The position numbers and the translations under genes were made by a program. From contig CAJLUP010000084.1 of NCBI GenBank assembly GCA_905209865.1, positions 1 through 7,754 of the forward strand: a stretch of 7,754 nt of DNA, read 5' to 3'. Below are positions 1-6,573 of this stretch, piece by piece. Within the stretch, counting starts at the first letter, position 1; each line of letters starts with the position of its first letter. Below the pieces are notes generated by a model. It worked only from the letters and a program-made list of their open reading frames with translations, did no database searches and had not been told where the DNA came from. The DNA comes from an uncultured Lachnospiraceae bacterium. GTDB lineage: Bacteria; Bacillota; Clostridia; Lachnospirales; Lachnospiraceae.

Positions 1-79
1 CATAATTATAACTTGGTACACGCTATACACTACTATAAACTGTACTCCATTTTACCCTTTCCGAAAACAAGTATATGAT
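1..79. other. Intergenic DNA downstream of the operon
   Basis: This AT-rich stretch lies beyond the terminator. I see no credible start or end of a neighbouring gene, no convincing promoter and no repeat in it. It probably separates this operon from the next transcription unit outside the window. Confidence 0.4.
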
Positions 80-121
80 AAGAAAATGCGGCAAAAATGC
101 TCTCTGCCATCTTTGCCGCAT
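80..121 (-). terminator. Rho-independent terminator of the sugar operon
   Basis: On the minus strand, 10 nt after the stop codon of the last gene, the arms ATGCGGCAAA (121-112 read as its complement) and TTTGCCGCAT (95-86) form a perfect 10-bp stem. Inside it, 97-100 can pair imperfectly with 106-110, with one bulged base, leaving a five-base loop. The stem is followed directly by TTTCTT (85-80), a T-rich tail. Position, orientation and tail fit an intrinsic terminator. The stem is symmetric, but there is no equally good T-tract on the plus-strand side, so a bidirectional role is less supported. Confidence 0.85.
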
Positions 122-131
122 ATAATTCCTG

Positions 132-1013
132 CTATTCAATTCCTCTTTCTCTTAAATAAGCTGTCTCTTCTCTGTAAAAATCCATACATTTTTCCGGTGT
201 CGTATGAGGTTCCATTGTACAAAATCCTGTATATCCATCCCGTTCAAGTCTTCGCAAAAGCCCGTCTATATTTACCGCGCCATCCTGCACGTACGGATAA
301 TAAATCTCACTCCCTGCAAATCGCCCTGTCATTTTCCCTCCCCGGCACTGTTCTTCATGTCCGAATTCAGGATGATAGAAACAGCCGTTTTTTATATGCA
401 CATGAACAATATGTTCTTTCAACACCTCATACGCATATGGAAACCCTTCGTATCCTGCCTGATAATAGTTCGTGGCATCAAAATTCGTCTGAAAATATTC
501 TGAATCCATATATTCTACAAACGCCTTCATTCCTTCCGGGCTTTGTGTAATGTCATGAGCCTCATTTTCCAATGCCAAATAAATTTTCCGCTGTTCCGCC
601 TTTCTGATTGCCCTTTCATAATACGGTTTCAGTTTGAAAAACGGAACATCCTTTTCCATTGCCACATGATAACAATAATGATTTACTACTTTGGCGCCCA
701 ACTGATATGCCGTCTCGACAGCTCTCTCTAATTCGGCGGCAAAAAGGGTCGGATCTGCTGCCAGTTCCTTATCAAACCCCGCCCCAAAACATACACATGC
801 CACTTCTGTTTGATATCGGTCAAGGATCTGTTTTGCCTTCTCCACATCCCGGTTTGCATACAACCGTTTATGCACAAGTGTTTTTCCGGCTTTTACAGGG
901 ATATTTTCCGGCCATATTTCGATAAAACGAATCCCATTTCTCTGAAATACAGATAAAATATCTTCTAATTTCATTACACTTCCGAGCGTCTCCCCGGATA
1001 TTGCCGCTTTCAT
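132..1013 (-). CDS. Sugar isomerase/epimerase, xylose-isomerase-like TIM barrel (last gene of operon)
   Basis: A cytoplasmic TIM-barrel protein of the AP-endonuclease-2/xylose-isomerase-like superfamily, 293 aa from the chosen start, a usual length for the family. The expected divalent-metal ligands sit at strand ends in the right order: Glu149 in ALENEAHD, Asp179 in NFDATN, His206 in VHVHIKNG and Glu268 in TMEPH. Family members isomerise or epimerise sugars, keto-sugars or inosose-type compounds, and the exact reaction cannot be read from sequence. The protein is clearly a different subfamily from the ketose 3-epimerase that opens the operon. An in-frame GTG nine bases upstream (1022-1020) would add three residues, but it lies inside the ribosome binding site AGGTGA (1024-1019), so ATG 1013 is preferred. 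It starts 12 nt after the binding-protein gene and is followed by the terminator. Dehydration of a keto-inositol-like substrate (IolE-like) is an alternative role. The fold is sure and the substrate is unknown. Confidence 0.85.
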   Translation of the reverse strand: MKAAISGETLGSVMKLEDILSVFQRNGIRFIEIWPENIPVKAGKTLVHKRLYANRDVEKAKQILDRYQTEVACVCFGAGFDKELAADPTLFAAELERAVETAYQLGAKVVNHYCYHVAMEKDVPFFKLKPYYERAIRKAEQRKIYLALENEAHDITQSPEGMKAFVEYMDSEYFQTNFDATNYYQAGYEGFPYAYEVLKEHIVHVHIKNGCFYHPEFGHEEQCRGGKMTGRFAGSEIYYPYVQDGAVNIDGLLRRLERDGYTGFCTMEPHTTPEKCMDFYREETAYLRERGIE

Positions 1014-1018
1014 AAAAC

Positions 1019-1024
1019 TCACCT
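1019..1024 (-). promoter_or_regulatory. Ribosome binding site that decides the start of the last gene
   Basis: AGGTGA on the minus strand ends 5 nt before ATG 1013-1011. The competing GTG start (1022-1020) lies within this motif and has no Shine-Dalgarno sequence at a proper distance upstream of it, so the ATG is favoured. Confidence 0.6.
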
Positions 1025-1025
1025 G

Positions 1026-2000
1026 CTATTTCATATATTCTTTTACATTCTCTTTAGTAACAAGCACCGATGGCACCTTATATTCTGCATCCACTTTTTT
1101 CCCGGCTTTCAGATCTTCAAGCATCTCAAACGCCTTTTCAATCTCCGCTCTGGAATTCACATAAATCGTTGCAGCCATCTCTCCCGCTTCAACCGCTTTC
1201 AGTCCTTCATTTGTCGCATCCAGACCATAAACTTTAATCTGATCCAGCTTTCCTGCTGATTTCAGTACAGGCACTACTCCCAAAGCCATTCCGTCATTAT
1301 TGCAGACAATCGCATCAATCTCTTTACCGGAAGCCATCCAGTTTTCTGCCAGCGGCGCAGCATCTGTCGCACCCCAGTTTCCAGCCCCTTCAAATACAAC
1401 CTCTACATTCGGATATTGTTCAAGTACCGTATCATAACCGCCGCAGATCTGATTTGTCGTATCCTGACCGAGCGTTCCTGTCATGATTGCAATCTTGGCA
1501 TCTTCTCCACAATCCTTAATAACCTGCTCCATTTTCAATTCTCCACCCTGTCTTACATCCACATGGATCAAAGAAGTGATCAACTCCGTTGCCGACACAT
1601 TATTATGAATAACAAACACTGGGATTCCCGCGTCATGAGCTTCTTTTAATCCTGTCGTCAACCCATCTACACTGCACGGCTCTACAAGAATTGCTTCCGC
1701 ATTTTCGGAGATCGCCGTTTCAATCTGAGAAACCTGTTTCGTAGCGTCAAGGTCAGCATCCATCAACTTTACGTCATATCCCGCCGCCTCTCCAACTTCT
1801 TTAAAATTCTCTGCCATTCCGACCATAAATTCATTCTGCTGATTGCTCACTGTCATGAACACTTTTCCAGATCCTTCTTTTTCGCCTTCTGTCTGTTCTG
1901 CTTTCTTATCCGAAGACCCGCCTGACTCACTTGTACATCCTGCAAAAGCCATCATACACATCGCCGCACATACTACCATTGCCAACATCTTTTTCTTCAT
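1026..2000 (-). CDS. Sugar ABC transporter substrate-binding lipoprotein (RbsB-like, Peripla_BP_4 type)
   Basis: The extracellular, membrane-anchored sugar receptor of the transporter, 324 aa. It opens with a lipoprotein signal peptide: MKKK, a hydrophobic stretch to about residue 20, then a lipobox AFAGC with Cys22 as the predicted lipid-modified residue. A Ser/Gly/Glu/Lys-rich linker (about 23-45) leads into the binding fold. The fold shows the pentose/hexose-binding pattern: KVFMTVSNQQNEF at the first strand, DADLDATKQVSQIE, AILVEPCSVDGL, GIPVFVIHNN, AIVCNNDGMALG, and YGLDATNEGLKAVEAGEMAATI near the C-terminus. This matches the RbsB family in order and length. It is preceded by AAGGAGG 7 nt before ATG and follows the permease gene by 24 nt, the same ATPase-permease-receptor order as rbsACB of E. 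coli. Ligand identity is not predictable by eye. The downstream epimerases and kinase suggest a rare ketose, polyol or sugar derivative rather than ribose. Confidence 0.93.
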   Translation of the reverse strand: MKKKMLAMVVCAAMCMMAFAGCTSESGGSSDKKAEQTEGEKEGSGKVFMTVSNQQNEFMVGMAENFKEVGEAAGYDVKLMDADLDATKQVSQIETAISENAEAILVEPCSVDGLTTGLKEAHDAGIPVFVIHNNVSATELITSLIHVDVRQGGELKMEQVIKDCGEDAKIAIMTGTLGQDTTNQICGGYDTVLEQYPNVEVVFEGAGNWGATDAAPLAENWMASGKEIDAIVCNNDGMALGVVPVLKSAGKLDQIKVYGLDATNEGLKAVEAGEMAATIYVNSRAEIEKAFEMLEDLKAGKKVDAEYKVPSVLVTKENVKEYMK

Positions 2001-2024
2001 CTTTTTTCCTCCTTAAAATAGATT

Positions 2025-2984
2025 TCAGTTTTTCTTTTTCTTTCCTCTCAGATCTAAAAATACAGCAAGTAAAATAATAATTCCTTTAATGATGTTCTGA
2101 TAAAATGAGTTCACACCCATAATATCGAAACTATTTTGAATAATTGTTAAAATCATTGCTCCAACAACCATACCAAGAACATTTCCCGATCCTCCGGTCA
2201 TACTGACACCGCCGATTACCGCCGCAGAAATAGCGTTCATTTCATATCCTTCTGCCACAGTTCCGTTTCCTGACGTAATCCTCGAACAGATCAAAATCCC
2301 GGCGATCCCCGCTAAAATTCCGCAGAAAACATAAACGAACAACTTTACTCTTGCAGTCGATACACCACTTAAACGAGCCGCATCTTCGTTTCCTCCTACT
2401 GCATAAATCCTTCTTCCCAAAACAGTTTTACTCAAAATGATTTGTCCTGCCAAAACAGTAACGACAAGAAAAATCACAAGCGAAGGCACTCCGAGAACTC
2501 TGGAATTCGCAATCATGTTAAACTCTTCCGACAATCCGAAGATCGGAGTTCCGTTTGTAAATACAAGCGGGATTCCACGTGCGATTGTCATCATTCCAAG
2601 CGTCATAATAAAGGGTGGAAATCCAATGTAGGCTACACCGATTCCGTTTACAAGTCCACACAACGCCCCCAGTCCTACTCCAACCAGTATTACAAGAGCA
2701 ATCGGCATATCCTTTTCTGCTACCGCCACGGATGCAGCCAGTGTTCCGGATAACGCCATCACAGATCCGACAGAAAGATCGATTCCGCCTGTAATCAAAA
2801 CGAACGTCATCCCTACGCCGATCACACCTGTAATCGATGCCTGCTTTATAATATTCAGAAGATTCTGTCCCCTGAAAAAGCTTGGACTAATCACAGATAA
2901 GACAAGGATCAGAACAATCATAACCCAGAGTATTGCCGTCTTTTTTATAAATTCCATAACAGAATTTTTGCTTAAACTTTTCAT
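2025..2984 (-). CDS. Sugar ABC transporter permease (RbsC-like, BPD_transp_2)
   Basis: The integral membrane subunit of the carbohydrate importer, 319 aa, with many hydrophobic segments (I judge about ten) spread along its length, as in RbsC/MglC/XylH. Family landmarks are GGIDLSVGS at residues 66-74, AVGGNEDAARLSGV at about 195-208 (the cytoplasmic loop that contacts the ATPase) and AAVIGGVSMTGGSG at about 254-267. It ends in a basic RGKKKKN tail. The start codon ATG overlaps the stop of the ATPase gene by 4 nt (ATGA, 2984-2981), implying translational coupling so that ATPase and pore are made together. A strong AGGAGG lies 7 nt upstream, inside the end of the ATPase gene. A single gene of this type presumably forms a homodimeric pore with one fused double-ATPase subunit, as known for the family. 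Confidence 0.95.
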   Translation of the reverse strand: MKSLSKNSVMEFIKKTAILWVMIVLILVLSVISPSFFRGQNLLNIIKQASITGVIGVGMTFVLITGGIDLSVGSVMALSGTLAASVAVAEKDMPIALVILVGVGLGALCGLVNGIGVAYIGFPPFIMTLGMMTIARGIPLVFTNGTPIFGLSEEFNMIANSRVLGVPSLVIFLVVTVLAGQIILSKTVLGRRIYAVGGNEDAARLSGVSTARVKLFVYVFCGILAGIAGILICSRITSGNGTVAEGYEMNAISAAVIGGVSMTGGSGNVLGMVVGAMILTIIQNSFDIMGVNSFYQNIIKGIIILLAVFLDLRGKKKKN

Positions 2985-4480
2985 TCTTTTTCCTCCTTTC
3001 TATACCCTGATGCAAGAGCCATAATATTTTCCTGCATCATCTCTTCTCCTCGCAATTCTCCGGTTTGCTCTCCTTCATGCAGCACAATGATTCTTTGACT
3101 TAACCCGATCAGTTCCGGCATTTCTGATGATATGATAATGATTCCCTTCCCTTTGCAGGCTAATTCCTCTATGATTTTATAAATCTCCGCTTTCGCACCG
3201 ACATCGATTCCTCTTGTCGGCTCATCAAAAATAATAATATCAGGATCGTTCAAAAGCCATTTCGCAAGAACGACCTTCTGCATATTTCCGCCCGAAAGAC
3301 TTCCGACAATCTGATCCATTCCCGTAACTTTCGTATTCATACGACCGATCATTTCTGCCGAAGATTTCTTTCCTGCTTTCTTATTGTAAAATCCAATTTT
3401 CGAAAGGCGGTCTTCAATTACAGAAACCGCATTATCTTCAACCGATGCCATCAAATTTAAACCATAGCGTTTTCTGTCTTCTGTTACAAGTGCGATTTTG
3501 TGCCGGATCGCATCCTTCGGACTCCGTATTCTAACGGGCGTTCCATTGATTTCAATCTCGCCTTCCTCTAATTTTGACGCTCCGAAAATTGCCATCATCA
3601 ACTCAGTTCTTCCTGCTCCCATCAGTCCGGCAATCCCAAGTTTTTCACCTTCGCGAAGTTCAAAATTGATCTTTTTAAACTCACCTTCCCGTGAAGCATT
3701 CTTTACTTTAAGGATCACATTTCCGATCTTGCTCTTACTTTCCGGGTAAATTTCCGTAATCTCACGCCCTACCATTGCCTTGATCAAATCATTTGGACAA
3801 AGCTGTTCTGTCTTCTTTGAAAATACATACTGTCCATCTCTAAGCACAGTAATACGGTCTGAAATTTGAAACAATTCCTCCATTTTATGTGAAATATAAA
3901 TAATCCCTGTTTCTTTTGCTTTGAGCATCTTTATATTTTGAAACAATTTCTCCACTTCCGCTTCCGTAATAGCGGAAGTTGGTTCATCCATTATAATAAT
4001 CCTTGCTCCGTAAGAAAGCGCTTTTGCAATCTCCACCATCTGCATTTCAGAAACGCTCAGATCTCTCATCAGGGCAGACGGATCCAACTCGATTCCAAGC
4101 ATATCCAAATATTTTTTCGATTCTCTTTCCTGTTCTTTTTTATCGATAAAAATCCCTTTTCTTTTCTCTTTTCCGAGAAAAATATTTTCAGCAATGGACA
4201 TATCTGGAATCGGATTCAATTCCTGATGTATCATGGCAACCCCGGCTTTGAGCGCCTGATCCGGATTCGCGTATGCTTCGTCCGATCCAAGAACAGAAAG
4301 ACTTCCCGAATCCTTTTTATACATTCCCATCAATATTTTCATTAATGTAGATTTTCCTGCTCCGTTTTCTCCGATCAAAGCATGGACTTCCCCTGAGAAA
4401 AGATCAAACTGTACATTCTTCAGGACTTTATTTGTCCCGAAAGACTTACAGATTTCTTTCATTTCCAGTAGTTTTTCCAT
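2981..4480 (-). CDS. Sugar ABC transporter ATP-binding protein (RbsA/MglA-like, two fused nucleotide-binding domains)
   Basis: The cytoplasmic energy-coupling subunit, 499 aa, the usual length for the duplicated-domain carbohydrate ATPases. Domain 1 has Walker A GENGAGKST (37-45), Q-loop Gln86 in MIHQELN, a variant signature LSVSEMQ (141-147), Walker B IIIMDEP (161-167) and switch His198 in ISHKM. Domain 2 has a degenerate Walker A GLMGAGRTE (285-293) without the Lys-Ser-Thr, a good signature LSGGNMQ (395-401), Walker B IIIFDEP (415-421) and SSEMPEL at 451-457 where the switch His would be. This asymmetry, one complete and one degenerate site, is normal for RbsA/MglA/XylG proteins. The start has GAGGAGGGG close upstream and lies 18 nt after the oxidoreductase gene. 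The end overlaps the permease start by 4 nt. Confidence 0.96.
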   Translation of the reverse strand: MEKLLEMKEICKSFGTNKVLKNVQFDLFSGEVHALIGENGAGKSTLMKILMGMYKKDSGSLSVLGSDEAYANPDQALKAGVAMIHQELNPIPDMSIAENIFLGKEKRKGIFIDKKEQERESKKYLDMLGIELDPSALMRDLSVSEMQMVEIAKALSYGARIIIMDEPTSAITEAEVEKLFQNIKMLKAKETGIIYISHKMEELFQISDRITVLRDGQYVFSKKTEQLCPNDLIKAMVGREITEIYPESKSKIGNVILKVKNASREGEFKKINFELREGEKLGIAGLMGAGRTELMMAIFGASKLEEGEIEINGTPVRIRSPKDAIRHKIALVTEDRKRYGLNLMASVEDNAVSVIEDRLSKIGFYNKKAGKKSSAEMIGRMNTKVTGMDQIVGSLSGGNMQKVVLAKWLLNDPDIIIFDEPTRGIDVGAKAEIYKIIEELACKGKGIIIISSEMPELIGLSQRIIVLHEGEQTGELRGEEMMQENIMALASGYRKEEKE

Positions 4481-4498
4481 AAGCCCCTCCTCAACAGT

Positions 4499-5617
4499 TT
4501 AAAATTCCTCCGCAAAATCAGGTACTTTTACTTCTGCCCCATCATGATCTGCTGATTCCTGAGCGCAAATGCCTGCCGCCGTATAATTTGCCGAGCGAAC
4601 AGCATCCATATATGGCTCTCTTTCCTCTACGATCGCATTGACAAATTCATTACAGAGATGAGGATGGGATCCACCGTGTCCGCTTCCCTGAATAAAGGAC
4701 GGCTGATTCGGGTCTTTAATAGCAGAACGCAGCGTATATTTTTGAATCTCTTCCGGCAGTAGTTCCGCCGTATCCGGAGCTGTAAACTTCGTAAAATCAT
4801 CAATTCCGGTAAAAATCGTATGCCCTTCATCCACTGTCGGTTCCCACTCAAATGACATTTTATCTCCATAAACATCAAAGCATTCTCTTACCTGACGCAC
4901 TGTCTCAAAAAGACATCGATGTGCCTCTGCCACAATATCACTGTTTCTCAGTCTGAACGTCGCAGTTTCTACTGCATACGGACATCCATAATGTTCGGCT
5001 CTTTCTTTGCTCACTCTTCCGCTTCCGAGACAGCGTACGCTCTCAGGAGTTGTTCCTGCCAAATCTAAAATCGGTGACAATACATGTGTGCCATACCAAA
5101 ACGGCGGAAATCCCTGCCAGTAATCTCCCCAGCCTTCCAATGACATATTCTGCATATGATCTCCTTTTAAATACTGGATCTTTCCAAGTTCTCCCCTCTC
5201 TTTCAATCCCTTAACATAAAGATATTCTCTTGTATAAAGCGAAGTCTCCATCATCGTATAGATCTTTCCAACTTCCTTGGACGTCTTTACGATATCCCTT
5301 AATTCATCCAAAGATGTCGCCATAGGAACTGTACATGCAGTATGTTTTCCTGCTTTAAGCGCTTTTATAGTCTGCGGATAATGTTCTTTGATCGGTGTCA
5401 CAATGTGAATCGCATCTAATTCTTCACAAGAAACCATATCATCATAATTTGTAAATCTTAACTCTTCCGGAATTCCAAGTTCCTCTCCCGCTTTCTTCAA
5501 TGTTTCAGGATTTCTCGTACAGATTGCCACTTTATCAACAAGCGGATGATCACAATAAATTGCTGCAAATTCTTTTCCGAACCCAAGTCCTACAACTCCA
5601 ATATTGACTTTTTTCAT
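4499..5617 (-). CDS. Gfo/Idh/MocA-family oxidoreductase, divergent active site
   Basis: A cytoplasmic protein of 372 aa with an N-terminal Rossmann fold: strand VNIGVVGLGFGK carries the glycine-rich dinucleotide loop (G10, G12, G14), and AIHIVTPIKEHY (69-80) is the typical fourth-strand segment. The remainder is the alpha/beta substrate domain. Family enzymes oxidise or reduce a sugar or polyol carbon with NAD(P). The canonical EKP motif is here CTVP (95-98), so Val97 stands where the catalytic Lys is expected. In the segment around WYGTHVLSPILDL, His178 is kept but Trp174 occupies the position I expect for the catalytic Asp. A His-rich motif GHGGSHPH (313-320) near the C-terminal part is conspicuous. 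My recollection is that a related, largely uncharacterised clade shares the TVPMAT sequence, which would make this a clade feature rather than a local mutation; that is unverified. ATG 5617 overlaps the kinase stop (ATGA) with GGAGG upstream. The substrate is unknown; a keto-sugar or polyol is inferred from context. Confidence 0.9.
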   Translation of the reverse strand: MKKVNIGVVGLGFGKEFAAIYCDHPLVDKVAICTRNPETLKKAGEELGIPEELRFTNYDDMVSCEELDAIHIVTPIKEHYPQTIKALKAGKHTACTVPMATSLDELRDIVKTSKEVGKIYTMMETSLYTREYLYVKGLKERGELGKIQYLKGDHMQNMSLEGWGDYWQGFPPFWYGTHVLSPILDLAGTTPESVRCLGSGRVSKERAEHYGCPYAVETATFRLRNSDIVAEAHRCLFETVRQVRECFDVYGDKMSFEWEPTVDEGHTIFTGIDDFTKFTAPDTAELLPEEIQKYTLRSAIKDPNQPSFIQGSGHGGSHPHLCNEFVNAIVEEREPYMDAVRSANYTAAGICAQESADHDGAEVKVPDFAEEF

Positions 5618-6558
5618 TCCTGTTCCTCCTTTTTTATCATCTCATTTATCGTCTCTACACTGATTTCCCCTTCCATGGGACCAAATGCCGCTGTATTAAC
5701 CGCACCTGCCGCAGCTGCCATTTTTGCTGCCTCTGCAATCTCCTTACCTTCACATAGTCCGCAAATAAACGCTGCGTCAAAACTGTCACCGGCTCCGGTT
5801 GCATCTACCGGCCGAATCTTGTAAATCCCTGTTTCGACTGTTTTTTCCCGTGTATAAATTCTCGATCCTCTTGATCCTTGCTTTAACGCCAATATCTCAA
5901 GTTCCCCATTTTCAAAACAGCTTTCGACAGCCTCTTTTACAGTTTCTTTTCCTGTCAACAAAAGAAGTTCTTCCTCTCCAGGCAGGAAAACATTCGTCAG
6001 CTGCATCAGATTTTCCACAATATCGTCCGTTTCTTTTTCGCCGATCAGTTCTTTTCTGATATTGGGATCAAAAGAAATCTTTGCTCCCATCTTTTTTGCC
6101 ATCTGTGCCGTTTTTAAGATTTCTTTCGCGAATTCCACATCTGCAAATAAAGAACATCCCATCACATGAAAATACCTGAGTCCTTTCAGCACATCTTCCC
6201 GCGGGGCTTTCGCCTCAACAGCAGGGGTATTTCCCATGTGAAAAATGAACTTTCTGGAACCGTCATCAAAATATGTTACAATAGCACACCCTGTAGAATT
6301 TTTCGGATCTTCAATCACTTGGGATACATCAACCCCATCATTTTTCAATCTGTCCAGCAGACACTTTCCGAAATCATCTTTCCCTACTCCTCCGATAATT
6401 CCGCCCTCGTGACCAAGTCTTGCCACCGTATCAATAAAAATTGCCGGCGCTCCGCTTGGATAAGGTCCCCGAAAAAGTCCTGCTTTATCTAACGGCTCAT
6501 TTTCTTTCGTCCGCATAATTTCCACGATCATCTCGCCCATGGTCCAAATTTCTGCCAT
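5614..6558 (-). CDS. PfkB-family carbohydrate kinase (fructokinase/tagatose-kinase-like)
   Basis: An ATP-dependent sugar kinase of the ribokinase fold, 314 aa from ATG 6558. The C-terminal PfkB signature DATGAGDSFDAAF starts at residue 252, with Asp258 as the catalytic base and the GAGD anion hole. FDPNIR (163-168) is the usual substrate/phosphate-side motif. The N-terminal PfkB motif is a variant, GPYPSGAPAIF (31-41), followed by ARLGH and GGVGKDDFG. From memory this variant occurs in kinases annotated for tagatose, fructose or 2-keto sugars, so phosphorylation of a ketose is a reasonable inference, but KDG-type substrates are not excluded. A TTG six codons upstream (6576) would extend the protein, but the added codons are the Shine-Dalgarno region itself, so ATG 6558 is preferred. 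The gene lies 14 nt after the epimerase and overlaps the oxidoreductase by 4 nt. Confidence 0.92.
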   Translation of the reverse strand: MAEIWTMGEMIVEIMRTKENEPLDKAGLFRGPYPSGAPAIFIDTVARLGHEGGIIGGVGKDDFGKCLLDRLKNDGVDVSQVIEDPKNSTGCAIVTYFDDGSRKFIFHMGNTPAVEAKAPREDVLKGLRYFHVMGCSLFADVEFAKEILKTAQMAKKMGAKISFDPNIRKELIGEKETDDIVENLMQLTNVFLPGEEELLLLTGKETVKEAVESCFENGELEILALKQGSRGSRIYTREKTVETGIYKIRPVDATGAGDSFDAAFICGLCEGKEIAEAAKMAAAAGAVNTAAFGPMEGEISVETINEMIKKEEQE

Positions 6559-6565
6559 TTTACAT

Positions 6566-6573
6566 CCTCTCCT
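6566..6573 (-). promoter_or_regulatory. Ribosome binding site that decides the kinase start
   Basis: AGGAGAGG on the minus strand lies 7 nt before ATG 6558-6556. It overlaps the TGA stop of the epimerase gene (6575-6573) by one base. Starting at the upstream TTG (6576) would translate through this motif and leave that start without any ribosome binding site. Confidence 0.75.

Noticed and set aside
86..550. Open frame of 154 codons on the plus strand
   Set aside because: It lies opposite the terminator and the well-supported TIM-barrel gene, has no ribosome binding site or recognisable domain, and its composition is that of antisense coding DNA.
2001..2024. Internal promoter or terminator before the binding-protein gene
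   Set aside because: The gap is 24 nt and holds only the ribosome binding site AAGGAGG; no stem-loop or -10/-35 pair is visible there.
3938..4345. Open frame of 135 codons on the plus strand
   Set aside because: It is antisense to conserved ATPase domain 1 of the transporter and shows no family motif or ribosome binding site.
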